Below are positions 28,996-39,944 of a stretch of 64,000 nucleotides of DNA, one piece after another. The position numbers and the translations under genes were made by a program. The DNA lies in IMG/VR virus record IMGVR_UViG_3300043803_000445, positions 1 to 64,000 of that record. The stretch is one strand, 5' to 3'. Position 1 is the first letter of the stretch. Each line of letters opens with the position of its first letter. The notes beneath the pieces are model-generated. The model was not told where the DNA came from and made no database searches. It was given only the letters and a program-made list of their open reading frames with translations. Source of the DNA: a virus.

Positions 28996-31900
28996 TTAAT
29001 TTGAGTCGAATGTAAATGTAGTCATATCAAATGAAGCCCAGATAGTATCATCAAATTTTTTGTTTATACCATAAGCAAATGTATTTTCCACAGATGTATT
29101 TGCTATTCCAGCTGGGTTAAACTCCGAAATTGTTCCAGAATATAATATTTTTTGACCTGTTTGGAAATTATGATTTGGAAGATTAATTATATCATTGTCA
29201 ATATTAACAACACTATTGGAAGAACTATTAAATTCACGATAAAATAAAGGTGTTCCTTTACTAGTCAAACTAAAAGATTTAATTCCAACAACAGAATTTC
29301 CAGGAAGTCTTCTTCTAATTTTTACATTAGAAGTTTGGGTTCCGTGATTTAATTTATGTGGAAGATTCAATCTTACACTTCCAACACCAATTTCAGTAAT
29401 AACAGTATTATCTGGAATAAGTAAAGTGGAAAATCCAACATAATCACCAACATTTAAATTATCAGTAGTAAGATTTATATAATATGGATAAAAACTATCA
29501 AACAATGCAGATGTTGATGCAATTGAAATGTATTCATTCGAACCATTAAATTTATCACTTATATCATCTATCAACAAAACTTTATTTGTTTTACTTGAAA
29601 TATAAGGTTTAAGTGCTCGTCCAAAAATAGGTCCAATTACACCAACACCAGCAACGTTTGCTTCTGCTGCTCCAATATTTACCCTTTCGATAGACCCATC
29701 TTCAAATAAACTTTCTTCATCTTCTGTGATTAATGAGAAATTATTTCGGTTATAAAATGATGACAAATTATCAATATTTACAACTAAATCTAATGTGGAA
29801 TTTGCAATTCCAACTTTCAAATTTTTTGTAGAAGTAGATGAAATAAAACTAATTACATCCAAATCAGAAAATTCTTTAAATCCTGCTGGATGAATAGTAG
29901 AACGAACTGGTTCTTTCCATACATCATAAGCAATTTCACCCTTAATTGAATATGAGAATTTCTGATAATAAGAATTATCAGAAATTCTTTGTTGGTAATT
30001 ATTTAAAAATCCAATCTCATTACCAACATCATTAACTTTATCTCTTGACACTCCAAGTGATGAGTTCAAGTTAAATTTGTTGGTAAATTCAACTGTTCCA
30101 TTTAAAAGTGATTTTTCACCCTTTAATTTATTTCCAACTTCCAATTCACCTTTTGCATCAATTAATCGTAATTGATTAATATCATTATCCCATCCGTTTT
30201 CCATAACAGTTGCTGAAAATACTGAATTTCCAACATTGTCAAATCCAGTAACTTTTTCTCCAGAAATGTAACTTAAATCATCAATGAGAACCATCTCAAA
30301 TTCAGGCATATCTTTTTTATTGATGACAACTCCATATCCATAAGTATTAATATAATTACCCTCAAGATTATCTTGATTGAGATTTAAATTATCCTTTACC
30401 CCAGTCATACTAAAAGTTACAGTAAAGTTTTCTGAACTTATTCCAGTTACAGTAAAAAACTTATACCCATAATCTTTTGAGTTAAAATTATCTTTTGTCC
30501 TATCTTGCTGCCTACATTTTTCTATAAAAATTTCATCTCCAACAGCGAATGGGAATATAGTTTCAGTTTTTCCATATCCTGTTGTGATTAATGGATATAA
30601 TTGAGTATCATTTAATAATTCTAAAGTAACTGTAGAACCATCATTTGTTGCTACAATATCATCAATCTCATATCCATTAGAATTGTTTATAGGTACAATT
30701 CTCAATGGTGTTGTCAAATCATTAGTATTTTCAATAACTCTTACACCAACAATACTTCCACTTTGTAATTCTGCAGATAACTTTATCTTATCATTACCAA
30801 TAACTTTTAGTGATGGTGCAGTATTATATCCCCTTCCTCCTGTTGTTATGCCAATATAATCAATTCTTAAAATATCTTTAATTTGAACGATTGCTGGAGC
30901 ACTTAAAAATGGTGTTAATGTGATATCAGTTGGGTAATTAAAACCGTCTTTAACTCTTTCCAAATAATCAACTTTTCCTATTGTAGAAGATGATGATTTT
31001 AGAATTGCATTTTTGCCAGAAATAGTTTCGATTGAAGATATTTTTGGTAATTTTGTATATCTTTTTCCTCCAAAATTAACTTTTATTTTTGATATTGAAC
31101 CAGTTGTATTCGTGGAATTTGTATCATAAAAAATAGTAGATACTCCACTCGAAGTTGTATATAATGTATTCTCTGGTTTTGTATTTAAATTAAACTTAAA
31201 TGCGGTACTTCCAATTCCTATGATTGAATATTCATTATTAAATATGCTGGAAACAATTTTAATCCTATTATTCCCAACAACTTCTTTATCAGAAGAAATC
31301 TGGAATAATTCAGAAAAAGAACTTTCTGATGGTATTAAATTGTAATATATTTCATTTGGAACATCAGTCGTTTGAGTATTTAATTTTCTATTACCATTGT
31401 CAATATATTTAAAACTTTCAATTTCTTTAACAAAATTTGGATCTTTATACAATCTCAAATCCATCCCAGAAGCATCACTCAGATCAAAAGTTAATGAATC
31501 ACCTTTAGTTAAACTAATTGGTGGGTTTATAAGTGCTATACTGTGAATAGATGCACCAACACTTGTAAAACTAATGCAAGTTCCAACAGTTGCATCATAC
31601 AGATAATTTGACAATTTTATTTTATCTGGGTCTTGCTTTAGGATATAATAAGTTTTATTATCATCCAATCCACCAATAACAGTATTACCATTAGTATAAT
31701 AAACAACTTTATCACCAGTTTTTAATTTATTGTCAATTATAGTAATTTCATTTGTTTGTGTATTTACACCAACCGAAGAAGCATTAAAGTTAATTTTGTC
31801 TGTTGTAATTTTTCTAAGTTTAGGATCATATCTTAATTTTATTGTATTGGAAAAACTTGGATATACATTAAATTTTATTTTATCGTCTGTTTCTAATCCG

Positions 31901-34900
31901 TGAGTTTGTGCTGTTGAAACAGTTACAGAGTAATTTTCAAAAGTTCCAGTAATTTTTGAATATTGTGTTGTTAATGAATGTGCTAATCCAATATTTGTTA
32001 TTGGTGAAAAGAAATACAATGAATTATTTGTTGTTCCAATCCCTATAGTTGTTGTAAATCCTAAAGTAGATAAACCAATATAATCATTTCCTAAATTAAC
32101 TGCATATACTGTTTGATTTTGATTTATTCTAAATGTAGAACCTGCACCAGTATTTGATACTACGATTCCATTTCCACCCAATCCAACATTATAAGTTAAA
32201 GATTGTCCCGTATAATATTTGTGATTTGGTATATAAATCGAACGAGATGGAACGAATTTATCATATACTGATCTATTGAAGGTAATTAAAGAAGTAGAAA
32301 TTCCTCCACCAAGAGTATGATTTGGTGATATTTGAATACTTCCAATTCCAACACTTACAATAGTTGTTCCAGCAGAAACATTAGTTCCAGAAACATAATC
32401 ACCAATTTGTAATGCAGTAGTATTAATTCCAATATAACTTGTTATTCCAGCATTAAATGTTCCAAAATCAGTTTTAATGCCAACAAGTTTATAATAATTT
32501 GTTCCATTAGTACCTATTCCTATCGTATTGGTGGGATTAAAATAAGTAGTTTTATTTTCGATAATAGTATCATCATACTGTGGGGCATTAAATGTAAATG
32601 TATTAGGAAGCAATACCACAGAAACAATACCTACAGTATGAATTCCAGCATAATTTTCATATCGATTTACAAATAATTTTGACTCAGAAGATGATATATC
32701 AATGACCCTTAAAGTTTCTGTACCAATTTTAATTAAGTTATCAACTTCAAACCCAGAAATATCATTTACAGTAATATAAGTTGTTACACCAGTTGTTGAT
32801 TGATTTGGGATATCATTCAATAAAGAAACAGATTTTTGATTTACTGATATTTTATTAAATCCTTGAATATAATTATATGGACTAGAAGAAATTGAAGTAA
32901 CTAAAATTTCATCATTTGTAATTAAATTGTGTGGTATCCCTGTAATTCCTTTGATTTTTGTTCCTTTTGTAATAAAAGTCACCCCAGAAAAAGTAGAAAC
33001 CCCAATTTGAATATTGGAAACTTCTTTTCCTGTAACTCTTGATACTGCAGCAGATGCCCCAGTTCCCCCAGAAGCAAAATCGTCAAAAACAAGATTATCT
33101 CCCGTTTTATAATCTTGTCCTGGATCATAAATTGATATGGAATTTATACCAGAAGATTGTATTTGCTTTACTATAAATTCTTGTTTATATTTTGATTCAA
33201 TTTTATTGATTAAATCGTAAGATGCATAGGAAGAATTTAAATAATATGGACCAGTATTTCTTACTATATTTAAATCATTAAAATCCAATTCTTGATTGAA
33301 TGAGGATTCAAAATTTTCTTGTGTTGGAATATCTTTAAATTCTGAACCGATTACGTATGGATATTGTGGATTATTTTCATCATCAAGACTAAGAAAATAT
33401 CCATAATTAATATTTGGCAAATCACCATTATCTATAAACATCCCATTATATTTGTCCAAATCACCACTAGATTTTGCTTTATCATAATAAAAATCTTGAA
33501 CAAAGAACCCAGAATTAAAATCTGGCCTTAAATTTAAATTAATTAAATTTGATATTTCAGACTCAGTAAGTTTATTATAACTTGATTTTAATTTTTTAAT
33601 TTGCCCATTTATTTTACCATAAGGACCAAAAATAGGATTTCCATCATATGCCCATCCTAAAATTTGATATGGATTTATTGATCCTTTTGGTGGATTTTCT
33701 GTGCCATTTATGTTAATAAAATTATTTAAATTTTTTCTTAATTTTTTAGATGGATAATAATTTACAAATTGTAATCCAAAATCATCATTATCACTTGGTA
33801 CAACAACACCTTCATCTTCAGAATTTATAATTGACTTATTTTTTTCAATTTGATTTATTTCCCATTCAAAAACATTACCTATAAATCTAGCACCAGAACC
33901 TCTTTTTTTTATGGTTAATGATGTATTTGTTTTGTCATAATTTAATCCAGAATTAATAACTAAAACTTGAGTTATTTTTCCATTTACTACAGTTGGGTGC
34001 AATTCAGCATATTTGCCACTTTCACTAGTAACAACTATATCAATATCATTTGCATATCCATTTCCAGCATTTAATATTTGGACATCAACAATTAAACCAT
34101 TAGAAATAATAGGTTTCAATAACGCTTCAGATGTATAGTTACTTACAGTAACCAGTGGTTTTCTGTGAAAATTAATAATATCTGGTGTTCCATAATTTTC
34201 CCCATAATTTTCTATAAAAATATTATCAAAAGAACCAAGAACAATTGGGTTTAAAGATGGTTCTATGATTGTGGTAGTAATTCCACTAGTTGTTTCAACA
34301 TTAATTTGAATTGGTGGATATGAAAATTTATGAGTTCCTACTCCAACAGAACTAAAATTTACATATTTTTTATTAATATAATTTTCTCTAGAAATATTTG
34401 TGGAAATTCCAGCAATTGATAGTTTAAATTTATTTTCATCAATTACAGTTACATGATAGTTAATTTGAGTGGATAAACCAGATATTGTAGTACCTGATGA
34501 TGTGTATAATACTAAATCTTCATTTTTAAAATTGTGATTTTTTGCAAAAATATAATTATCAAAAGTATTAATACCAACAGTAGTATTATCTGCAGATAAT
34601 ATTGATGGAACTGCTATAAATCTATTTGAATATCCAGATCCACCATTCTTCACATATATTTTTGTTATTGTATTTTTTGATTTTAATGTTTTTAAACTAT
34701 GAACTCCAGAGTAACCAATTCCACTAATAGAAATTGTATTTATTCCAGATATAGAATCATTTTTTGAATTATATAATTTAATTTGTGTTGTGCTAGTTAC
34801 TCCAACAAAATATGAAGCACTGTCAATAAGAGGAGATATGGAAGTATTTGAATTATTATTATAAAAAACTTCTTCAAAATTATCAAAATTATGATTTTGT

Positions 34901-37350
34901 GAAAAATTAATACTATTGTTGTATATACTGGTTGCTTTAAAGTTTGAAGTAATTTTAGTTTTTACTAAATTTGATTCCAATACTGCCCCAGAACCGTTAC
35001 CACCAGTTAAAGTGATTTTTGGTTTTGATTGATAACCAACTCCTGGTGATAGTAATTTTACTTCTTTCAGACTTCCTGTTATACATCCATTTGCAATTGC
35101 ACCAAATCCAGAATTATCTTTAATACTTATTCCAGAAAAATTAATTACATCATATCCTTCCCCTTTACCATCAATGAATACAGAATCTAATTTTCCATAG
35201 TAAATATTATCTTGAAAAATAGTTGTCGAAAATAATTCAACTCCGTCTGCCAAAATACCTATTTTTTTATTAATTGTTTTTCTTTTTTCAGGGTCATCAA
35301 AAAATTGATTTTTCTTAGTTAAATTAAACTTTTTAAATAATTTTTGATGTTCTAATGTTTTATTTTGATAATTTAATTTTACAAAAGAATCTGCAATTCC
35401 TACATTCGAAAATTCAATATAATTTTTGGTGTATAAATCAGTATTACTATAAGAAAGTTTAATATTATTCTCATCGTATTTCGTTAAAAAATAGATAGAA
35501 GTTTTAATTCCAGAATTAGAAGATGGGATATAATAAATTTTTTCTCCAGTATAAAAATTATGATTGGGACAATTTAATACACTTGTAATCCCTACACTAT
35601 CAATCCAATTTGGATTTGTAGTTTTAGTGACTTTTGTTTTTCTATCTGTTGCATAAATTGTATCATGTGGTAAACCAGAAGAAGTAACATAAAAATTATC
35701 AAAATTATAATCAATATAAGTATTCTGTACCCCTGTTGGTAAAATCGAAATTGTTGAAAAATAATTTAAAGCACTACTTGCCTTTTTAATTATTTTTTTA
35801 ATTTCAGTTTTTGATGCTATATTTAAATTTGTTTCATTAATATCAATATAATATCCATTATCATTAACCCCATAATCCTTTACACTTGCCGATAAAATAT
35901 TATCATTTTTGTCATCTGGGTTTAATAAGTTAAATCTATCTCCAGTAATAAAAGTCAATTTATCATACAAATATATTCTATTTCCGACAATAAATTTTAT
36001 TTTGTGAGTTGTTGGTATATTATAATTCCAAAAATTAAATTCTTTTCTATCATTCAAATCAATTCCGAATGAAGAAAGTTGTATTTTATCCCCAACTCTT
36101 AAACTAGATGTTTGTGAATAATCAATGGTATCAATAATATTGATTAATCTAAATTCAACTTTAGTTCCATCATCTAGATATGAATATAAAAAGTTTTCCT
36201 CTACCAGTTCTTCATTAAAGTTTAAATCTGCAACAATTCCAGAAACTCCAAGAAATTCAGTTAAAGTCTTATCTGTATAAGTTAAAGTTATTGGATTTGT
36301 TAAATTTGATGTCTTTATAAACAAAGAACCACTTTTATTAAATCCAACTGTAGAATCTACTATAATAAACGAAGATTCTTTAACAACAGATTCTGAAATA
36401 TTTGTTTTTTTGGTTGGTTCAAAATTAAATACAAATGAAGTGGAATCCAAAGAAATTTCATATAAATCTCGGTCATCCACTGGTCTATACTCTACATTAT
36501 AAACAGCAGCACTAGCAGTTTTGCCATTACTTAAAGTTTCAAATATAGTTTTTCCTTTTAATTGTTTTCTTAAAACAGAATCATTAATTCTGAATGTTTC
36601 ATCTCTAACTATCTGCTCGACCAAAATATTCTTAGTAACCAAATAATTATTATCAGAAGGTCTCAACAAATAATCTTGTGGTTTGATAACTTGAATGTCT
36701 TTACCAAAAAGAACATTAAATAAAATTTTATAAGAAGTATCAGTCCCCTTTGAAATATAAAAATCCTTTGCTCTAGATAAAATATTTTTTAAATTCAATC
36801 CTGTTATAAACTGTCTATCCTCAAATCCAGGTAAAAATTGAGTTTTAAATTTTTTAAATATTTCATTAAAGAATAATAAATTTAAATTTGTTACTATTCC
36901 CTCAGCACTATGTGATGTAGAATTGGTGGATGAAAATACAAAAGAATTATTATTTGAATGTTTGTCTATCCCACTAAATCCACGAATACATCCAGTAAAA
37001 CTATTTGTAGTAATACCAGTATATGTAATAATTTCATCATCAATTTTCAATAAACCATATTTTTGTGGAAATCCAATTGTATGATTGACTATAATTACAT
37101 CATCAAAAGATGTCACATCTTCTACTAAGGTACAAGGAATTACCTGTGTATAAAATGTTTCATTGTTAAAATTATCAATGCTCTTATATTGTTGTAAATT
37201 AACTGCTAAATCTACAACACCAGTTTGATGTTCTTGTGAAATATAATACTGCTCTAAAAATTCTTTAAACAGTGGTGAATCATCATTCAAAAATTCTGGA
37301 ATTTGTGATTCAACAATAGATTGAATTTTTACTCTTTTGATTTCAGACAT
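28996..37350 (-). CDS. Giant baseplate wedge protein in gp7 position, YHYH-like domain
   Basis: 2784 aa, the largest gene here. It directly follows gp6, where T4 has gp7 (1032 aa). N-terminus (ESQIPEFLNDDSPLFKEFLE, then QYY) is the conserved start of this cyanophage protein type. Near 1235-1335 there is GWAYDGNPIFGPYG, a DKYNGMFIDNGDLP stretch and YGYFLSLD, which match the YHYH domain layout (here YGYF in place of YHYH). Two modules with GRxxGI/GT-H character occur near 105-135 and 1565-1590. It probably forms the outer wedge arm and may bind a small molecule or metal at the YHYH-like site; that is inference. The start lies one base after the gp6 stop. Confidence 0.82.
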   Translation of the reverse strand: MSEIKRVKIQSIVESQIPEFLNDDSPLFKEFLEQYYISQEHQTGVVDLAVNLQQYKSIDNFNNETFYTQVIPCTLVEDVTSFDDVIIVNHTIGFPQKYGLLKIDDEIITYTGITTNSFTGCIRGFSGIDKHSNNNSFVFSSTNSTSHSAEGIVTNLNLLFFNEIFKKFKTQFLPGFEDRQFITGLNLKNILSRAKDFYISKGTDTSYKILFNVLFGKDIQVIKPQDYLLRPSDNNYLVTKNILVEQIVRDETFRINDSVLRKQLKGKTIFETLSNGKTASAAVYNVEYRPVDDRDLYEISLDSTSFVFNFEPTKKTNISESVVKESSFIIVDSTVGFNKSGSLFIKTSNLTNPITLTYTDKTLTEFLGVSGIVADLNFNEELVEENFLYSYLDDGTKVEFRLINIIDTIDYSQTSSLRVGDKIQLSSFGIDLNDRKEFNFWNYNIPTTHKIKFIVGNRIYLYDKLTFITGDRFNLLNPDDKNDNILSASVKDYGVNDNGYYIDINETNLNIASKTEIKKIIKKASSALNYFSTISILPTGVQNTYIDYNFDNFYVTSSGLPHDTIYATDRKTKVTKTTNPNWIDSVGITSVLNCPNHNFYTGEKIYYIPSSNSGIKTSIYFLTKYDENNIKLSYSNTDLYTKNYIEFSNVGIADSFVKLNYQNKTLEHQKLFKKFNLTKKNQFFDDPEKRKTINKKIGILADGVELFSTTIFQDNIYYGKLDSVFIDGKGEGYDVINFSGISIKDNSGFGAIANGCITGSLKEVKLLSPGVGYQSKPKITLTGGNGSGAVLESNLVKTKITSNFKATSIYNNSINFSQNHNFDNFEEVFYNNNSNTSISPLIDSASYFVGVTSTTQIKLYNSKNDSISGINTISISGIGYSGVHSLKTLKSKNTITKIYVKNGGSGYSNRFIAVPSILSADNTTVGINTFDNYIFAKNHNFKNEDLVLYTSSGTTISGLSTQINYHVTVIDENKFKLSIAGISTNISRENYINKKYVNFSSVGVGTHKFSYPPIQINVETTSGITTTIIEPSLNPIVLGSFDNIFIENYGENYGTPDIINFHRKPLVTVSNYTSEALLKPIISNGLIVDVQILNAGNGYANDIDIVVTSESGKYAELHPTVVNGKITQVLVINSGLNYDKTNTSLTIKKRGSGARFIGNVFEWEINQIEKNKSIINSEDEGVVVPSDNDDFGLQFVNYYPSKKLRKNLNNFININGTENPPKGSINPYQILGWAYDGNPIFGPYGKINGQIKKLKSSYNKLTESEISNLINLNLRPDFNSGFFVQDFYYDKAKSSGDLDKYNGMFIDNGDLPNINYGYFLSLDDENNPQYPYVIGSEFKDIPTQENFESSFNQELDFNDLNIVRNTGPYYLNSSYASYDLINKIESKYKQEFIVKQIQSSGINSISIYDPGQDYKTGDNLVFDDFASGGTGASAAVSRVTGKEVSNIQIGVSTFSGVTFITKGTKIKGITGIPHNLITNDEILVTSISSSPYNYIQGFNKISVNQKSVSLLNDIPNQSTTGVTTYITVNDISGFEVDNLIKIGTETLRVIDISSSESKLFVNRYENYAGIHTVGIVSVVLLPNTFTFNAPQYDDTIIENKTTYFNPTNTIGIGTNGTNYYKLVGIKTDFGTFNAGITSYIGINTTALQIGDYVSGTNVSAGTTIVSVGIGSIQISPNHTLGGGISTSLITFNRSVYDKFVPSRSIYIPNHKYYTGQSLTYNVGLGGNGIVVSNTGAGSTFRINQNQTVYAVNLGNDYIGLSTLGFTTTIGIGTTNNSLYFFSPITNIGLAHSLTTQYSKITGTFENYSVTVSTAQTHGLETDDKIKFNVYPSFSNTIKLRYDPKLRKITTDKINFNASSVGVNTQTNEITIIDNKLKTGDKVVYYTNGNTVIGGLDDNKTYYILKQDPDKIKLSNYLYDATVGTCISFTSVGASIHSIALINPPISLTKGDSLTFDLSDASGMDLRLYKDPNFVKEIESFKYIDNGNRKLNTQTTDVPNEIYYNLIPSESSFSELFQISSDKEVVGNNRIKIVSSIFNNEYSIIGIGSTAFKFNLNTKPENTLYTTSSGVSTIFYDTNSTNTTGSISKIKVNFGGKRYTKLPKISSIETISGKNAILKSSSSTIGKVDYLERVKDGFNYPTDITLTPFLSAPAIVQIKDILRIDYIGITTGGRGYNTAPSLKVIGNDKIKLSAELQSGSIVGVRVIENTNDLTTPLRIVPINNSNGYEIDDIVATNDGSTVTLELLNDTQLYPLITTGYGKTETIFPFAVGDEIFIEKCRQQDRTKDNFNSKDYGYKFFTVTGISSENFTVTFSMTGVKDNLNLNQDNLEGNYINTYGYGVVINKKDMPEFEMVLIDDLSYISGEKVTGFDNVGNSVFSATVMENGWDNDINQLRLIDAKGELEVGNKLKGEKSLLNGTVEFTNKFNLNSSLGVSRDKVNDVGNEIGFLNNYQQRISDNSYYQKFSYSIKGEIAYDVWKEPVRSTIHPAGFKEFSDLDVISFISSTSTKNLKVGIANSTLDLVVNIDNLSSFYNRNNFSLITEDEESLFEDGSIERVNIGAAEANVAGVGVIGPIFGRALKPYISSKTNKVLLIDDISDKFNGSNEYISIASTSALFDSFYPYYINLTTDNLNVGDYVGFSTLLIPDNTVITEIGVGSVRLNLPHKLNHGTQTSNVKIRRRLPGNSVVGIKSFSLTSKGTPLFYREFNSSSNSVVNIDNDIINLPNHNFQTGQKILYSGTISEFNPAGIANTSVENTFAYGINKKFDDTIWASFDMTTFTFDSN

Positions 37351-37351
37351 C

Positions 37352-39232
37352 TTATCTTGTATAATTTCCGTTTACGTAACTTGATGTGACCGCATATTGT
37401 GTTGCTGAAGTATTTTCACCAGACGTAATCACATCTTCCAGCACACTTACATTAAGTTTAGTTATATCTAGTTCCAAGTATATATCCTTCAACGCAAGGA
37501 CATCATTTGACTCTGGTATTGCTTCAATTTCAATACCAGCAATACTTGTGGATGATGTGAATGTGATTGTAGTTAATCTAATTTCACCTTTCATATAATC
37601 CACAGTTCCAGCATTATTGTTTACAATTACAGGGATATCATCAACCAGTTTAAAGAAAAATATAGTTCCAGTTTGATCAGTTTTTGGAATATCACTCATA
37701 TACAAAGTTCCACTTACATCTTGCACTGTAAATCCAGTTGATTTTATATTATAACCTCTGCCATCAGAATTTAATTTTTTGATATGAAATTGATTTCCAA
37801 AACAAATTTCATATGTTGCTAATTTATTAAACTCAGGTTGCAAATCCCTTCTGATTTTGATTTTAGTAATATTAGAAGTAATAGATGTACTTGTATTATC
37901 AATCAAAGAAGAAACTTTACTATATTTAAATCTACCACCAAAACTATTCAACTCAGTTGATTTACTATAGGATTCTAAAGTATTTACAACTCTCAGTTGT
38001 AAATTATTTGGATCTATTGTAGTACTTTTATCATAATAAACTGTTGTGTCTAATTCAACATACATATATTTCAAATCAATAATTTCTGGTTTAATTCCAG
38101 CAATTGAATATTGTCTTAAATCTTTTTTAATACTATCTTTTGTAATTTGTGAAAGATATTTACCATTTCTTGGTTTAATTGAAATAAAAACTTTACCGTA
38201 CTCTGGTGGATCTAATTCATCCCCACCATATGCCGTTACAGTATCTACATTTGGAAATATATATGGAATTAGACCTTTATAGTCATTTGCCGTTACTGCA
38301 CGGTATTGTGATGCATATACTCTAGGACCAAGATACTTAATGGAATCAATGGTTTCAATATCATCACCATTTTCTGACGGTTGTGTAGTAGTTAATAGAG
38401 AAATATTGTTTGTAATTGAAGTGCTATTATTATCAGTTAAAATTCCAGAAAAAGTAAAGTTTGCTGCACCATTCGCATCTTTTCCATTGGTAATGATATA
38501 ACTGATGAAAATAGTACTTCCACTAATTGGTTTTTTCCCTATAATATCATCACCAAATAAAATCTCATATTTTTCATCATCTATTTCTTGTGTTAAAAAA
38601 AGTTTTGAATCTTTATTTACTTGGAAAATATTCGAATATGATACATATTTTTCAGTAATCACACCAGTAACTTTTACACGAATTGTAGATGAATCCACAC
38701 CAGTGTTTGGAATTGTAAATCTTTGATTTACTTGTGATGCATCTACTGTATATGTTTTTGTTAAATATGAACCTTCATAGATATCAATTCCAGTAAAATT
38801 CGCATATCCATTATTATCAACTACTACTGTGATATCCTCTGGAATTGAAAAGATATAATTACCATTTTCGACAGCACCTAAAGCAACGATTCCTGCCTTT
38901 AGAGTAACTGTTTTTGAATTTAACCCTGTTGTATTAACTGTAAAACTAACTTTTGCTTTTGATGCTCTTTTGGATCTGGGAACATATCCAATATTACGTG
39001 CAAGAGAGACTACATTTTCTCGAAGAGTTGCACTATCAATAAAGGATTCGTTCACTGCCATATTTGTATTGAAGGCAGTGATATAAGAGTTATATGCTAG
39101 TATATCAATTAAACTTGAAAAATTAGAACCTTCAAAATCAAAATCCGTGAAATTACTATTCGATCTCAGATAGTCCTTTATCTGAGTACGTAAATCATTA
39201 AAATCTAGATTTGTAAAATTATTGAAGGACAT
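37352..39232 (-). CDS. 6: Baseplate wedge protein gp6
   Basis: Core wedge protein that dimerises to form the inner baseplate ring. 626 aa against 660 in T4. N-terminal NFTNLDFNDLRTQIKDYLRS, then FEGSNFSSLIDILAYNSYIT and AVNESFIDSATLRENVVSLA, are hallmark gp6/baseplate J sequences. KRASKAKVSFTV and a central GDDIIGKKPISGS follow. It overlaps gp25 by one base and is followed one base later by the giant gp7-position gene. The gp25-gp6 pairing is conserved across contractile systems. Confidence 0.95.
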   Translation of the reverse strand: MSFNNFTNLDFNDLRTQIKDYLRSNSNFTDFDFEGSNFSSLIDILAYNSYITAFNTNMAVNESFIDSATLRENVVSLARNIGYVPRSKRASKAKVSFTVNTTGLNSKTVTLKAGIVALGAVENGNYIFSIPEDITVVVDNNGYANFTGIDIYEGSYLTKTYTVDASQVNQRFTIPNTGVDSSTIRVKVTGVITEKYVSYSNIFQVNKDSKLFLTQEIDDEKYEILFGDDIIGKKPISGSTIFISYIITNGKDANGAANFTFSGILTDNNSTSITNNISLLTTTQPSENGDDIETIDSIKYLGPRVYASQYRAVTANDYKGLIPYIFPNVDTVTAYGGDELDPPEYGKVFISIKPRNGKYLSQITKDSIKKDLRQYSIAGIKPEIIDLKYMYVELDTTVYYDKSTTIDPNNLQLRVVNTLESYSKSTELNSFGGRFKYSKVSSLIDNTSTSITSNITKIKIRRDLQPEFNKLATYEICFGNQFHIKKLNSDGRGYNIKSTGFTVQDVSGTLYMSDIPKTDQTGTIFFFKLVDDIPVIVNNNAGTVDYMKGEIRLTTITFTSSTSIAGIEIEAIPESNDVLALKDIYLELDITKLNVSVLEDVITSGENTSATQYAVTSSYVNGNYTR

Positions 39233-39630
39233 TATATTCTAGTTGGTTGTAAAAGAAACTCTATATTTTGAGGAGGAAATGGAATTCCAACAATATCATA
39301 AGAAATTTTTACATTTAATTCATTTGAATCTTCTATAGATTCAACAATTACATCTCTTACTACAATTCTTGGTTCAAAGTTACTTAATACTGTTTTAATT
39401 TCTTCATCAAGTATTGTCGAAACTTCTGGTCCATTTAGTTCAAATAAAGAATTATCAACAGAGGTTCCCAATAAATTATTGAAGAACCTCTCACCAATAC
39501 GAGTTCTGACTAAGTTAATAACCGATTTTTTAATTGCATCCTCATTTTTTAAGATAAGAATATCATTCGTCACTGGATGTCTAGAAAAAGACAAACTAAT
39601 GTCCTTAAAACTTCTAGAAATACTAAGCAT
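39232..39630 (-). CDS. 25: Baseplate wedge protein gp25
   Basis: Wedge subunit that nucleates sheath assembly, of the Gp25/IraD-like family. 132 aa, the same length as T4 gp25. It has the expected NLVRTRIGERFFNNLLGTSV core, with RIGERFFNN holding the conserved Arg and Glu of the family, and a late Ile-Pro-Phe-Pro-rich end (IVGIPFPPQNIEFLL). It overlaps gp6 by one base. An ATTAAATA octamer lies 15 nt upstream. First gene of the late structural run. Confidence 0.95.
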   Translation of the reverse strand: MLSISRSFKDISLSFSRHPVTNDILILKNEDAIKKSVINLVRTRIGERFFNNLLGTSVDNSLFELNGPEVSTILDEEIKTVLSNFEPRIVVRDVIVESIEDSNELNVKISYDIVGIPFPPQNIEFLLQPTRI

Positions 39631-39668
39631 TTAAACAATGAGTATATTTAATATATCTATAATACTTT

Positions 39669-39908
39669 TTAAATCATTTTTCCGTATGTTGGTTCAGTTC
39701 CATAATCCCAATCATCATAATCTTCATCATTTCTAATTCTTTCGTGCAATTCAGTTTGTTTTTTTAGATTATGCTTTGGAGCATTATCGTGCATAATCTC
39801 TTGAATTACTCTCTTTGGTTTTTCTGTATCAATATCAGTGATGAGTCTTGTAGTCCCCCACATTTCTCTCATATAATTTTTGTCTCGATCGACTTGGTAA
39901 AATGACAT
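39669..39908 (-). CDS. Small hydrophilic protein of unknown function
   Basis: 79 aa, rich in Asp, Glu, Lys and Arg, with no hydrophobic segment. The start MSFYQVDRDKNYMREMWGTT is preceded by AGAGGATC at a good ribosome-site spacing. The C-terminus is acidic (RNDEDYDDWDYGTE). It lies between speD and gp25. I do not recognise a family. A virion or assembly role is possible from position only. Confidence 0.65.
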   Translation of the reverse strand: MSFYQVDRDKNYMREMWGTTRLITDIDTEKPKRVIQEIMHDNAPKHNLKKQTELHERIRNDEDYDDWDYGTEPTYGKMI

Positions 39909-39918
39909 TTTAGATCCT

Positions 39919-39940
39919 CTGTTTTTAAATTTAAAAACAG
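39919..39940. repeat. Perfect 22-bp palindrome after speD
   Basis: Perfect inverted repeat with arms CTGTTTTTAAA and TTTAAAAACAG and no loop, immediately upstream of the 79-aa gene's ribosome site. It can form a cruciform, or an AT-rich hairpin in RNA. Possible regulator binding site or part of a double terminator with the next hairpin. Confidence 0.6.
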
Positions 39941-39944
39941 AACT

